A DNA stretch of 64,000 nucleotides, from positions 448,501 to 512,500 of the forward strand of contig JAIVFI010000001.1 of NCBI GenBank assembly GCA_025558095.1, in the 5' to 3' direction. This DNA comes from Hyaloraphidium curvatum (lineage: Eukaryota > Monoblepharomycota > Hyaloraphidiomycetes > Hyaloraphidiales > Hyaloraphidiaceae). Of the stretch, positions 20,593-32,207 are shown one piece after another. Below the pieces are notes generated by a model that saw only the letters and a list, made by a program, of their open reading frames with translations, was not told where the DNA came from and did not search any database. Position 1 is the first letter of the stretch. Every line of letters begins with the position of its first letter. The translations under genes were made by a program, and so were the position numbers.

Positions 20593-22496
20593 TCATCCTC
20601 GCCGCGTGACCGTGACCGTCCTCGCCGCCCTCGTCACCGTCACCGTCCGCACGGCCGTCCGCGCCGCCTTAGTCACCGTAACCGTCCGCACGGCTTTCAG
20701 CCTCGCCGGCGCCGACACCGTGACCGTTACGGTGGCGGTGGGATTGCACACGGCCGTGGTCGCGGGCGCCTTGGTCGTGGTCGGCGCGGGGGCCTTGGTC
20801 GTGGTCGGCGCGGGGGCCTTGCTCGTCGTCGGAGCTGGCGCCTTGGTCGTCGTAGGCGCGGGCGCCTTGGTCGTCGTCGCGCCCGCCGGCGCGAGGTTGA
20901 ACAGCAGGCACCACCGCAGCAGCACCCCCTTGTCCTGCGCCGCCTGGTCCGTCAGGGTGAGCCGCCAGGTGCCCTCGGCCGACGCCCCCGCGAACCCGGA
21001 CAGCGGCTGCGCGGGCTTGGCCGAGGCCGAGGGGGCGCACGCGAACGAGGACGCGGCCGAGTCGTCGAACACCGTGTCGTACCGCTGCGGCGTGGAGCAG
21101 CTCGCCGGGCGGGCAAACAGGCTCGCCGTGCGGGGGTTGCTAATGCGTTGGAGGGTCGCCGAGACGTCGTTGGGCCAGGTGTGGTTCCACGCGACCTGCA
21201 CGTCCAGGTCGGCGACGGTGCCGGCGCCGGCGGGCACGACGATGTCGGACGAGACGGTGCTGACGTCGGGGATCTCGGCGTTGGGGGTGGCGCAGAACGA
21301 GCCGGGGCGGACGGTGGTCGTCGTGCGCTGACGTTGGAGGGGGGATGTCAGCTGCTGCATTGCACGACGCGCATGCACGGTAAACGCACCGTCTGGGTGG
21401 TCTGGGACTTGGTCGACGTCCTGGACGCCGAGGTCGTCGTCGGGCCCTTTGTCGACGAGCTCCGCGTCGACGTCGTCCGCGTCGTCGAGGTCGTCTGCGT
21501 CGTGGTGGTCCCCACCACCGCGTACCCGCCGTTGGCCGCCACCTGCCCGTCGATCCACGCCGCCAGCGCGCTCACGCGGGAGTACACCCCCGCCGCGGTT
21601 GCGCACCCGTTGCCCCAGGAGGTGATCCCCACCTGCACAAACTGCCCGTTGACGGTCGCGAACAAGGGCCCCCCGGAGTCGCCCTGGCACGTGTCGCGGC
21701 CGTCCCCGCGCCCGGCGCACATTCCCGTCGCGTAGTCCGCCGAGCCGTCCGCGTACCCCGCGTTCCTGCACTCCGCGGGGGTGAGGTACGGCAGGTCCAC
21801 CTCGAGCAGCGAATCCGAGGTGGATCCGCCCGAGGAGGTCGTGCCGAAGCCGATGGCCTTGAGCGTGTCCCCCTGCGCGGGGAAGGACGCGTTGCGGTTC
21901 AGCTGCACGTAGGCGGGGCGGTAGGTCCCGTCGCCGGCGTTGGCGCCCGTGGGGGGGTTGAGGATGATGAGGGCGACGTCGTTGGCCATCGTGCCGGAGT
22001 TGTACTGCGGGTGCTGTATGACCGTTCGGCCTGCAAGATGGGTCAGCGCCCGGACAGGAGCGGCAGAAATGCCACACACCGGTGTAAACGATGTCCTGGG
22101 ACGTGTCCTGGCTGCGGCGCAGGCGGTACGTGACGGCGGTCCAGCTGGGGCCGGTGGTGCCGACGACGCAGTGCGCGGCGGTGAGGAGGATGTTCGGGGC
22201 GATCAGGCTGCCGCCGCAGCTGCGACGGGGGAGGCGTCAGCTGAGTTCTAGCAGTCCGCAGGAGCGACTCACAGGAAGGACGAGGTGATGACGGCGAAGA
22301 AGGGGTAGGAGGAAGGCGACGGCACCGCCGAGCCGCCGACGATGCGCTGCGGCCCCTCGCCGGGCCCGCCGCCGACGGCCACCGCCGCGTCGCGATCTGC
22401 AAACAGCTGCCGCGGGTACTGCCGCGGCGCCGCGGCCGCCGGGTGCGCGAGGGCGGCGGCCGCGAGGAGCACCGCCAGCGCCGCGAGGGCCGGCAT
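20593..22496 (-). CDS. Secreted trypsin-like serine protease fused to a P-domain
   Basis: Four exons (22496-22273, 22219-22080, 22030-21390, 21327-20593) sum to 580 codons. A signal peptide (MPALAALAVLLAAAALAHP) and a short propeptide precede the activation site QRIVGGSA. The triad is present: LTAAHCVV (His), NDVALIIL (Asp) and DTCQGDSGGPL (Ser). The Asp six residues before the Ser predicts Arg/Lys specificity. After a Thr-rich linker comes a P/Homo-B-like domain (GTWRLTLTDQAAQDKGVLLR), then five KAPAPTTT-type repeats and a tail of TVTVT strands ending in RRG. S1-P-domain fusions are uncommon in fungi. The enzyme is probably secreted or wall-bound. Confidence 0.85.
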
Positions 22497-23208
22497 TCTG
22501 GGCGGCGGAGGGGCGGCGCGGGGCGAATCGCGCGTGCGGCTGGCCGGTCGTGTTGGAGAGGCCATGGATCTGTCTGGTGCGGCCGTCGGAGGGCCGCGTG
22601 AGCGTGGCATGGTGTGAGTGGCAATGAGTGACGGCGTCCTGGTCAGCGGCCGGGCGGCGTCAGGCCCAGGGGTTGCCGCAAACACAGCGATCCTCGAAAA
22701 TTGGATTGGTCATCGGGGCTGCCGCCGGTGGCGAACTCGGAATGCCGATCGGCTCGCAGGATCGTCCTCCGCGAATTCAGGGCGCAATTGGCCTTTTCGG
22801 TGCCCCAGGGTCGAGTGGAGTGTCTGCACTAGAGGCAATCGTTGCCAAGTCCAGATCCGCGTCACCGCGTTGCGAACCAGAGCTCCTAGCGCCGACAACA
22901 CATCCGTTCCAGCACTCTCCGCGACCGAGCAGTGTGCAAAGAAAATAGCTCATTTTCAGTTCGTTCCCCCGGCCGACGGCGGATCGAAGCTGTGCTGCCG
23001 CCGGATGCCGTCGGCGCGGGGAGTGGGTGGGTCCACGACCGCGCCGGTCGCGACAGCGACAGTGCACCGCCCTCACGCCGGTCCTTCTGCTGCGCAGTAC
23101 AGAGGAGGGCGGTGGGACCTGCATCTTGTACTCGGACGTACCAACTCATCACACTGCCGAACGCCAGCTTATCACTCCCTTAAGCTCACCGAAGCCCCAC
23201 CTCTCACG
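22497..23208. other. Divergent promoter region
   Basis: It separates the protease gene (minus) and the MYND gene (plus). No further element was recognised. Confidence 0.45.
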
Positions 23209-23798
23209 ATGGAGACCGTCAGGGTCTTCCTGAACCATTGGGACACCAGGCAGAATGCGTGGCATAGGCTTACCACGGACCTGGTCGTGCCCAGCGCCCC
23301 GGTGCAGGCCGCGATCGGCCTCGCCCGCGCGGGTTACGCGGAAGCCCTGGGCGAGGCGAGCCGTACAGGCTGTTCGAGGGCGAGAGCATCGCGTCCCTCG
23401 GGCTCCCGGAGTGCGCCAACTGCGGCGCCTTCGGCACCGTGAACCTCACGCGCGGGATCTTCGCCTTGCTTTCCGCGCCGCCGGAACCCGCGTCGGCCCC
23501 GCTTTTGCCGCCGCCGGTGACGCTGCATCACTACGTGGTGCCGCACTGCCAGCGCACGGCCGAATGCGGGCGCGTCGCTGAGGCGATGATCGAAGAGGCG
23601 GTTCGGAGGTCCAAGGAGGAAACCGACGCCTTCAACGCCATGAGCCGCAAGAGGTGCTACAAGTGCGGGAAGCTCGGAGACGACGACCCGGCAGGGTTGC
23701 AGAGGTGCTCTCGGTGCCGCAACGCGTTCTACTGCGGGCGGCGGTGCCAGCAAGACGACTGGTCGAGGCACAGGGCGGAGTGCAGGGAGGTTTCGTAG
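23209..23798 (+). CDS. MYND zinc-finger protein
   Basis: The C-terminus is a full MYND finger: CYKCGKLG, QRCSRCRNAFYCGRRCQ, SRHRAEC. Upstream is a second Cys pair, CANCGAFG. The first part (METVRVFLNHWDTRQNAWHR) and the rest (PYRLFEGESIASLGL) are in different frames. A 59-nt intron 23302-23360 (GTGCAG to GCGAG) joins them in phase 0 to 176 residues; a one-base slip is the alternative. MYND fingers bind proline-rich partners. Two relatives lie in the window, at 16020 and 55013. Confidence 0.65.
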
Positions 23799-23975
23799 CG
23801 TAAACCTTGCGCACGGCAGACCTTGACGGCGGATCTTGAGGAGAGATGTGCTCACATGAACGCACCCGACCGTTCTTCCGGCACGGTGATGCCTTGTGTG
23901 TCTGGGACGAGCAGAGCAGAGTCCGAAACCTCGATTGAAAAAGCGCAAGGGTATTCCCGTCCCGCGTCCGACCGC

Positions 23976-24748
23976 CTACGAGTCCGCCGCCCACTCATTC
24001 TCCCTCCGGATCTGCTCCTCCTCCTCCGGGGTAAAGTCGTTCTCGATCTTCGCCCGGGTCGGGTCAGCCCCTTCCCTCCCTCCTCCGCGGCGAGACCACC
24101 CACGTTGAACATCTCCCTGATCTGCTCCGGCGTCTTGCCCTTGATCATGTTTGCCACGGTCTTGCAGCCGAGGTCGAGCAGAGGCTTGATGTCCATGTAG
24201 TTTGCGGCGAGGATGAGCTCGAAGAGCTGGTCGTTCTCGACCTTGACAAAGTCGGCGTCCCATTCCTGTTCGTGGGGCCAGGTGAGATGGTGGGTGGGGG
24301 CGGGAAGTGGGGGGAGGACCTCGATGTCGTCCGAGCGCTTCCGCGTGTCGTCGTTGTCGTCCTCGGCCGTCGGCAGGGGGTCGCCCTTGTGGTGCTCGCA
24401 GTACTCGATGACCTGATCCCATGAGCAACAGAAAGAGACGTCGGAAGGGTCCGACATGGGTCCCGGAACGCGTCGATGGAAATGCCGGGAATGAGCCCTT
24501 GCAGAGTGCCCAGCCCGCCCTCCCCACCTTCTTCAGGATGCTCCCCGACACGTTCGGCAGCGGGATCGGTGCGTCGCTCTCCCCCACGTCCTCGAGCATG
24601 TTCTTGAGCAGCACGCTCCGCTCGGCGACCTTTTCGAAGGACGCGGGCCGATGAGCGGTGAGGCGGCGATGGGGCCGCCAACGGGGCGCACCTCGCGCTC
24701 GACGGTGAAGGCGACCGAGTCGCTCGAGGTGAGCGTGATCGTCGGCAT
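23976..24748 (-). CDS. SKP1: SKP1, adaptor of SCF ubiquitin ligases
   Basis: Five exons (24748-24692, 24629-24528, 24412-24320, 24265-24104, 24047-23976), all joining in phase 0, give 161 residues, the usual SKP1 length. The start [19 protein letters not shown], the middle [17 protein letters not shown] and [14 protein letters not shown], and the end [17 protein letters not shown] match the family throughout, including the C-terminal F-box-binding region ([21 protein letters not shown]). SKP1 links F-box proteins to cullin 1. The neighbouring gene at 24908-26138 encodes an F-box protein in the same orientation. Confidence 0.95.
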
Positions 24749-24907
24749 GACGGAGGGGCGGGGCCGGGGGAACGGGGTGGGGAGGTCGATTGAGATGAGG
24801 TTGAGACGCCAGCTACCCGAAAACTCCTAAGCAGCGTTCCACCGACGCCTCCATTGAAAGGGGCCGCCTTCCAGGCCGAATCTCCGGCTCCTGACCTCAG
24901 CTTACCT

Positions 24908-26138
24908 CTACAACGGTATTTCGCCGCTCCCGCTCGTGTCTTCCTCGTCCTCCTCCCCGGTGTAGCAATAATGCCTTAGTGGCGGAAGGTGAGAGGCGGA
25001 TCGGTTCGCCCGGGCGACCCACTCGGCGTCACGGAGGATGAATCGGCGTTCCTCTGGCGAGACAAACTTGGCCCACAGGTGCAGCTGCTCGAAGGCCGGC
25101 TCGGGCTCCCTTTCGGCGACCCAAATCTTGAACGACACGATGCCGATCCGCTGCCGCATGGGCGGTCTCGACGCGCGAGATCTGTCCTTTCGGAATTGTG
25201 TGGTAGCAAATCTGGATGCACAGCTCCCGCGCACGCGGGACGGCTGCGCAGAGCAGCGCGGTCGAGAAGAAGCCGATCTGGAGCCGGCCGATCGCGTTCT
25301 CCGTGCTGCAGATGGCGGTCCACAGCTCAGTGTCCGGCTTGTACCTCTCGAAATTTAGCGTCAGGTCACGCAGGTTGAGCAGGGAATGGCGGAAGAAGAT
25401 CGGAGCAAGGGACCGGGGGTTCCCGTACAGGGTGTCCACGGCCGACACGAGGCGGGGATGGTGCGACGCCATGCGAGCAAGAAACGCGGAATCCTGATCC
25501 GCGATGAATAGATCGAGTGAACGGAGATTCGGGCTGCGCTCGTCGATGGCTGGCAGCACGGCTCCAGGCAGGGAACACCCAGAAAGAAAGAAGTACAAGA
25601 CCTCAAGTGACGACGGGTAGACAAAGCCAGAGAGCCGCTCGCAAAGCTGCTGCTCTTCGAGGTGAAAACGCAGCTCCTTCAGATGCTGGAGCTCCCCGAC
25701 GGCTCCCGAAATGGCGTCCAGGGTCGCGATGGAGGGATCCACCAACTGAATTATCTGAACGCACGTTGCTGCCCGAAACCAAGCGACGACCGCCTCTGGC
25801 TCCACCCGGGCACGACTGAAACTCCAGCTGAACACGCGGAAATCACGTATCATGCTCGCAAGCACCGGGCTGTCCAGGACGCGGCGGAACGCCGGCAAAG
25901 AAGCCGCCGTCTCGTCAACGGAGTGCAGCAGGATCGGCATCGCTAGCTCATGGAACTCCTTCGAGGCAGCAGCACAACGTGCCAAAGCTTTCTTGTCCCT
26001 TTGAAGGCGCCAGAACACGTCCGTCCAGAGCTCGGGCGGGAGGCGGGGCGCGTCGGGCTCGGCCGTCGGGACGCTCTGGGGACGCGGAGCAACATCCGGC
26101 TCGGCGGAACCGCTCTCCGAGTCCGCAGGAGCGATCAT
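24908..26138 (-). CDS. F-box protein with LRR-like C-terminal region; apparent frame slip
   Basis: From ATG 26138, an F-box-like start (APRLPPELWTDVFWRLQRD, then LARCAAASKEFHELAMP) is followed by about 280 residues with leucine-rich spacing (HLKELRFHLEEQQL, NLRSLDLFIADQD, NLRDLTLNFER). The frame changes between about 25140 and 25175, after HTIPKGQISR; the other frame continues RIGIVSFKIWVAEREPEP to a stop at 24908. The only splice repair I found needs a 22-nt intron, so a one-base slip is more likely. It probably recruits substrates to SCF through the adjacent SKP1 product. Confidence 0.65.
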
Positions 26139-26619
26139 TGCGCCGGAGAAGGGGAGCGTGTTCGGAAGGAAGCTCGATGGGCGAGTCGCGTTCGACTGAT
26201 GACATGTCGGAGTCTCCGACACTCGCCCAATCAATCGATCAATATTACCGAGTGACCCAGGAAGTGCCTACAGTAGCTTGGAACCTCTTTTGCGCTATCC
26301 AACTTTGCTCCGTGATGCTGCGTTTGAGTCCTTCTTTCCCCTGTCGATGCTTGCTCGATTGATGTCGCCGCTTCGGCCAAAATCTGGTGGTTCACCCTCT
26401 TCTCGTCGTCATTCAGAGGAAACGGCTGATCCAGTATCCACGTACTGGCTCCCAGGTCCCCCCAGCCCACGGCAAGACAGACGGTCGCGGCGAAAATCCG
26501 CCTCCTACAGAAATCCGCTAAGGTCTCCTGCACCGAACACCCCGGGCCGAATCCCGTCCATCGCGGCCTCTGTTGCTTAATTTGCGCCGGCAAATTGACA
26601 CGGTCGCACCGAGAACGCG
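26139..26619. other. Divergent promoter region
   Basis: Shared upstream region of the F-box gene (minus) and the dehydratase gene (plus). No element was recognised with confidence. Confidence 0.45.
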
Positions 26620-27843
26620 ATGGAGGAGCAGCTGCACATCCGCACGCCGCTCGTCCGCAGCGCGTTCCTCAGCCGGCAGCTGGGCTGCACGGCGCTGCTC
26701 AAGCTGGAGAGCCTGCAGCCGCCCGGGTCGTTCAAGGCGCGCGGTGTCGGGCTCGTCTGCCGGCGGGCGTTCAACCGCGGGGCGAGGAACTTCGTCATCG
26801 CGTCGGGGGGCAACGCCGGGCTGGCGGCGGCGCACGCGGCGCACGTGCTGGGCGCCCGCTGCACCGTTGTCCTACCGGAGACGACTTCGGAAAAAGTGAA
26901 GAAGTTGCTGGAAGCGCGAGACGCCGAGGTCGTCGTGTTTGGTTCGGCGTGGGACCTCGCCGCCCAGCACGCAAAGGACCTCGCCGCCGCCGACCCCTCC
27001 GCCTTTCTGCTGCACCCGTTCGAGGGCGCAGACCTGTGGGAGGGTCATTCGTCGCTCGTGCTGGAGCTGGCCGACGACCTCCCCGCCCCGCCGACCGCGA
27101 TCGTCTGCTCCGTGGGAGGCGGCGGGCTGCTCGCCGGGATCCTGCTGGGCCTCTCGCGCGCCGGCAGGGGCTGGGACGCGGTGCCGGTGATCGCGGCAGA
27201 AACGGTGGGAGCGGACAGCTTCCGGCACGCGCTCTCGGTCGGCAGGGCCGCGCCGCTGCAGGGGGGCATCACCTCCGTCGCCACCTCCCTCGGGGCGATA
27301 ACCGCCTCGCAGGGCGCCGTGGACGCTGCCAGGGCGCACCCGGGCAAGGTCATCTCGGCCGCGGTATCCGACGCCGAAGCCGTCGCCGCGCTGGCCGCCT
27401 TTGCCGACGCGGAGCGGATGCTCGTCGAGCCGGCCTGCTCCGCGGGGCTCGCCCTCGCGCTGGGCGACCGCCGACTGAAGTCCCTGCTGCCCAATCTGGA
27501 CTCCACCTCGACCGTCGTCTTTGTCGTCTGCGGCGGCGCGGGCGTCGACCTCGCCGCCATCTCCAAGTGGACCGACCTCGTTGCCTCTTCCCCGCCACCG
27601 CCCATTCCCCCACCAATCACCGTCGGCGGCCGCCGGCCCACCACCGCCGCCCCCCCCGCGCCGCGCAAGGTCCCCACTATGAGCGTACACCAGGACGAGG
27701 GCGACGGCATCTTCATCTCCGCGGGGGGCGTCGTGATGGACATGTCGTCCAACAGGGACGTGAGCGGGGAGGGGGAGAAGCTGCTCGAGGGGGTGGAGAG
27801 GCTGGGGAGGAGGGTGATGGGGCTCAAAAGGGTGGATCCGTAG
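26620..27843 (+). CDS. PLP-dependent L-serine/L-threonine dehydratase
   Basis: Intronless, 407 residues. The PLP lysine is K39 in the motif GSFKARG, the substrate loop is SGGNAG (62-67) and the phosphate-binding glycine loop is SVGGGGLLAG, all in standard order for fold-type II enzymes. The length and domain order fit catabolic dehydratases of the CHA1 type, which deaminate serine to pyruvate and threonine to 2-oxobutyrate in the cytosol. The last 70 residues are an extra Pro-rich and charged tail not needed for the fold. Serine racemase is an alternative assignment within the same family. Confidence 0.85.
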   Translation: MEEQLHIRTPLVRSAFLSRQLGCTALLKLESLQPPGSFKARGVGLVCRRAFNRGARNFVIASGGNAGLAAAHAAHVLGARCTVVLPETTSEKVKKLLEARDAEVVVFGSAWDLAAQHAKDLAAADPSAFLLHPFEGADLWEGHSSLVLELADDLPAPPTAIVCSVGGGGLLAGILLGLSRAGRGWDAVPVIAAETVGADSFRHALSVGRAAPLQGGITSVATSLGAITASQGAVDAARAHPGKVISAAVSDAEAVAALAAFADAERMLVEPACSAGLALALGDRRLKSLLPNLDSTSTVVFVVCGGAGVDLAAISKWTDLVASSPPPPIPPPITVGGRRPTTAAPPAPRKVPTMSVHQDEGDGIFISAGGVVMDMSSNRDVSGEGEKLLEGVERLGRRVMGLKRVDP

Positions 27844-28729
27844 TCCTGTTGACGCTCGAGTCGTGGAATACAGCGGTCCGCTCCGGAACCTTGCTTCACA
27901 CGGCCCGCAAGCCCCTGCGGGGCTGTTGACGAGGGGCCGCAGGGCTTCGAATCCGCGGCAAATCATTCGTTGCGTCCATCGGATGCCTGGTCCGGGCGCG
28001 GAGACCCGCTGCATGAGGCGTACACGTCGGGGAACTTTCTGGTTCGACTCTTGCGCAGATGGGGCGGACAGCGGGCTTGCCGCAGGTCTTCCGTCCGATG
28101 TCACTTCGCCAGCTCGGACGGCTGCTTCCAATCGGCCGGTGCCGTTTCCCTTGCCTCGGATTCGTGGCGATGTTTCTGTCGGCAAACAGCTGTGTCGAGA
28201 GCGTTAAGTCGCCGTGGAGCGTTTCGCGAGGGAATGAACGACACCAAAGTGCCGCATATGACCCATTGATGTTACTAGATGTCTTCTTTTGCCAGTTGGA
28301 TCCGCTGCAATCGTCCTACAGGTCGGGGATCCCTACGGATCAAACTTTGCACAGATGCCGAGTGCAGCCGACTCGCCGCAGCCTCTGGGGCTGCTCATGT
28401 TTCGCACGGCTGACTAGCTGTTTCCAATCGGCCGTCGTGGGTTCTCTGCCTCTCGGTGGTTCTAGTCCTCGCACCTCCTTTTGCGAAGCCCGCGAGGTGC
28501 AGGGAACGGTCCGCCCAATCCAGCACGACCGATGCATATCCTTGGCGCGACGGCGTCCCGATCAAGGCTTCTCCCGACGTTGCAAAGATGGCCAATCTGC
28601 GGCACTCGTTGGGACGAGATTTGCCACAACTTTGCCGCGCGAGCCTCCGCAGCCCCGCCGCGAGTTTAGCCTGACGGCTCAAAACCACCACCCGGTGTCT
28701 CCTTGCCCTCCCACGCCCCCCGCTCTGCG
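27844..28729. other. Intergenic, weak internal repetition
   Basis: About 0.9 kb between two plus-strand genes. Two short stretches around CTTCCAATCGGCCG (near 28125) and TTTCCAATCGGCCG (near 28423) are similar, suggesting an old duplication. No coding or RNA signal was seen. Confidence 0.4.
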
Positions 28730-30591
28730 ATGGAGGCGCACCCGCCGCCCGTCACCGACGCCGACGCCGCGGCGCCGGGACCGGGGCTGTCGCGGACGGC
28801 CAAGGTGCTGGCGGTGGTGTCGCTTTCTCTCGGAATCTTGCTCTTCTCGCTCGAGGCAACAGGTTCGTGAGCACCCTCCTGCAAAGAAACACCTCTCTGA
28901 AATGCCTTCTAGTCGTCTCGGTGGCGATCCCGGCCATCGTCAAGGACCTCGGCGGCGAGTCGCTGCTCGCGTGGATCGGCACCTCGTACATCCTCGCAGC
29001 GACGGCCGTCGGCCCGCTGTGGGGCAAATTCGGCGACATCTTCGGCCGCAAGAACCTGCTCATTTTCAACACCGTCGTGTTCATCCTCGCCTCGGTCATG
29101 TGCGCCCTCGCGCCCTCGATGGTCGTGCTCATCGTCGGCCGCGGGTTCCAGGGCGTCGGCGGCGGCGGGCTGCAGGCGCTGGTCTACGTGATGGTGTCCG
29201 AGGTCGTCACGCTCAGGGAGCGCGGCACCTACACCGCCATCATGGGCGCCATCGCTGGCGCGGGCGCCATGGTCGGCCCGCTCGTCGGCGGCGTGATCAC
29301 GGACAACTGGAGCTGGCGTGGCGCATTCTGGATCAATCTCCCAGTGGGAGCGCTCGCACTTGCCGGGTACTTCTTCCTCCTCCCGCGGACCGCCCGCCGT
29401 AAAGCCACCTGGCGCGAGACGCTCGCCCGGGTGGACTACGGCGGCGCCATCCTCTGCGTCGCCGGCGTCGTCGGCCTGCTCCTCGGACTCACGTGGGGCG
29501 TGACCGCCGGCTGGGTGTCGGCGCAGACCCTGGTGCCCCTAATTTTGGGCGCCATCATCGTGATCGCGTTCGTGCTCTACGAGTGGAAGGTGCCGAAGGA
29601 GCCCAGCGTGCCCATGCGGCTGTTTGCGTCCGTCAACATTTCGTGCACCTACGCGGCCAACTTCTTTGTCGGGTGGATGAGCATGTCGGGCGGCTACTAC
29701 TTGGTTGGTGCCGCGACGTCGCCGCCGGCACGCCCTTCAGACCCGCTGACCCTCGCCGCCCGCCAGCCGCTGTTTTTCCAGCTCGTCCTCGGCAATACCC
29801 CCACAGCCTCGGGCCTCAAGACCATCCCCTCCATCGCCGTACTCATCCCCGTCTCGATCGTCACCGGCATTGTCTCCTCCAAGACCGGCATCTACGTGCC
29901 CTTCCCCAAGGTCGGCCTGGCCATCGCCGCGGTCGGCGTCGGCCTCATGACCACCTGGAACGCCGGCACCCCCGTCGGCGAGCAGATCGGCTACCTCTGC
30001 ATCCAGGGCTTCGGCCTGGGGCTCAGCCTCTCGATGCTCATGCTCATCGTGCAGGCCAATCTGCCGCTGGCCGACATCGGCCCGGGCACGACCGTGATGA
30101 CATTCATGTCCTCGGTCGGCGGCGTGCTGGGGATCGGCGTGGGCGGCACCATCCTCGCCAACATCGTCGCGGGGCAGCTCTCCTCCGCCGCCATCGTCTC
30201 GGCGGCGGCGGCGCTGGGAATCGACCCGGCAGTGCTTGGCGAATGCGTGCAGGCGCAGGTCAACGGGCAGCCGCTGCAACCCTCGAGCACGGTGCCCGCG
30301 TCGGCGGTGCAGGCCGCCTCGTCGATGGTCGCGGCGGCGTACGAGGCCGCGCTCAGCAAGGTGTTTTTGTCGATGGCCGTGGCGACCTGCGCGGGGTGGG
30401 TCGCCGTTATGTTCATCCGGCACGTGCCCCTGCGGACGACGATGGACTCGACCGAGATCGTCGTGGACTCGGGGAAGGACACGGACCCCGAGGCGGCGGC
30501 AAAGGAGGGGGCCGGCGGGAAGGAGGGGGACGACGAGACGGTGGTGGGCGCGGAACAGGCGGGAGAGCACCAGAAGGAAGCGTTGAGATAG
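28730..30591 (+). CDS. DHA2-family MFS multidrug:H+ antiporter
   Basis: Three exons (28730-28862, 28913-29703, 29767-30591) give 583 codons. The second intron (63 nt) has no stop and would read through in frame, but the homologous YYLPLFFQ junction shows it is removed. The sequence has many hydrophobic segments, a GKFGDIFGRKN loop (motif A), GRGFQGVGGGGLQALVY and GAGAMVGPLVGGVITD (antiporter motif C). Length and topology fit DHA2 drug exporters of the plasma or vacuolar membrane. The C-terminal tail is acidic and probably cytosolic. Confidence 0.88.
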
Positions 30592-30919
30592 CCTTGGATC
30601 GATCGCGTTGTCCCGGGATGCGTACACCAGAGCAGAATTGATCGTTGCACAGCTTTGCGAAAACCGCCCGCTATCCTTTCGCACGGTCATCGCATGCCGA
30701 CGTTGCGCACGATCCGCAAAGGAACTTCGCTTCAAGATAAAGCCCAGTAGATGCAAGTTGCCCAAGTCACTGATGTGCAACTCCGACAAGTCATGAAAGG
30801 TCATTGAGTCAACGGCGGGATTTCGGGATCCAGGATGTCGCCATCTCCGTCCTCAAAAGCGCCACAAACATCGCATCCGCAGCCCAAATTCGGCCCTCCT
30901 GCACCCACATCGACCAGCG
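30592..30919. other. Intergenic, nothing recognised
   Basis: Short space between the transporter and the dioxygenase gene, both on the plus strand; presumably terminator and promoter. Confidence 0.4.
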
Positions 30920-32207
30920 ATGGCCCCCTCTATCGACTCTGCTCCCGCGCCGCCGGCCCCCGCGGCCAAGCAGCCCGCCACGTGGCAGCTGTTCCCGAGT
31001 GTGCCTTTTGCAGCGCGCAAGAACGTCGCTGCCCCGCGATACCACGTCGCCAAGCACACCGTGTTGCCGCCCGTGTTGGCCTATGCGGGAATCACGGCAA
31101 CGGACCTGACCCGAAGCATCGGCACCGAGCTCACGGGCCTGAACCTTGTCGAAGTGACGCCCGACCAGGTGCGCGGACCCGTTCTCCCACGCTGGACCAC
31201 TTCCTGACGCATACACGCTCCCAAGGTCGAAGCCCTCAAGGTCCTGGTCGCCCAGCGCGGCGGGCTCTTCTTCCGCGGGCAGGACGACCTCGACCTTGAC
31301 GCGCAGCAGCGGCTCGGGCTCAAGTTCGGCCCGCTGCACCGGCATCCCAACGCCCGGGGGCCCGAGGGGTACCCCGACGTGCTACCCGTTAATGCGGGTC
31401 CTAACAGCACGATCGTGGCGGGGGATGCATGGCATTCGGACGTCTCGTGCGACAAGGTGCCGCCGGGGATCACGATCCTCAACATCCTTGAGAACCCCGA
31501 GACCGGGGCCGACAGTGCGTTGCCACGGAGCTACTGATGCGTGCGCGGAAGGCCTGATTTGTTTCTCCGCGATCGCAGCGCTCTGGGCTTCCGCCGAGGC
31601 CCTCTACGCCAAGCTCTCCCCCACCCTCCGCGGCTTCCTCGCCACCCTGACCGCCGTCCACGACTCCAAGCAGGCCGGCCTCGCATCCCGCTACGGCACC
31701 CTGCAGCGCGAGGAGGACCCCTCGTTCCCCGTCAGAGTCCACCCCGTCGTGCGCACCCACCCGACCACGGGCCAGCGCAGCCTCTACGTCAACCCGGGGG
31801 TTCACCACCCGCGTCGCCGAGCTCGAGCCCGCGGAGAGCAGGGCGCTGCTGCAGCTGCTGTTCGACCACGTGGCGTACTCCAGCGATTGCCAGGTTCGCT
31901 GGAAGTGGACGGACCGCAGCGTCGCCATCTGGGACAACAGGAACACGCTGCACGACGTCAGCTGGGACTACTTGTGGGTCTTATTCGGCCCGTCGGTCCC
32001 GGCATCCGTTTCATACGGCATCCATACAGCCCCTACTCGCGTAAAGGGTTCCGCGTCGCAGTGCTCTCCGAAGAGCCATTCTTCGACCCGTCGCGGGGTG
32101 AAGTGCGGGAAATCCTGGACGCCGAAGCGTATCTGGCCGAGGTCGGCAAGCCGAAAAAACTGCGGAACGGGGCAGCAAATGTCGAAATCAACGGGCAGGT
32201 CCGCTAG
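30920..32207 (+). CDS. TauD/TfdA-type Fe(II)/2-oxoglutarate dioxygenase, one-base slip
   Basis: Four exons (30920-31168, 31226-31514, 31579-31973, 32030-32207). The frame closes to 369 residues only if one G of the five-G run at 31796-31800 is ignored. Before it lies QRSLYVNPG, after it FTTRVAELEPAESRALLQLL. The iron ligands are visible as WHSDVS (HxD) and the distal His in TLHDVSWDY; the C-terminal RKGFRVAVLSEEPFFDP supplies the usual Arg. Family members oxidise taurine, sulfonates or similar acids. The slip is in a homopolymer, so a sequence error is as likely as inactivation. A copy of its last exon lies at 35389-35542. Confidence 0.75.
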
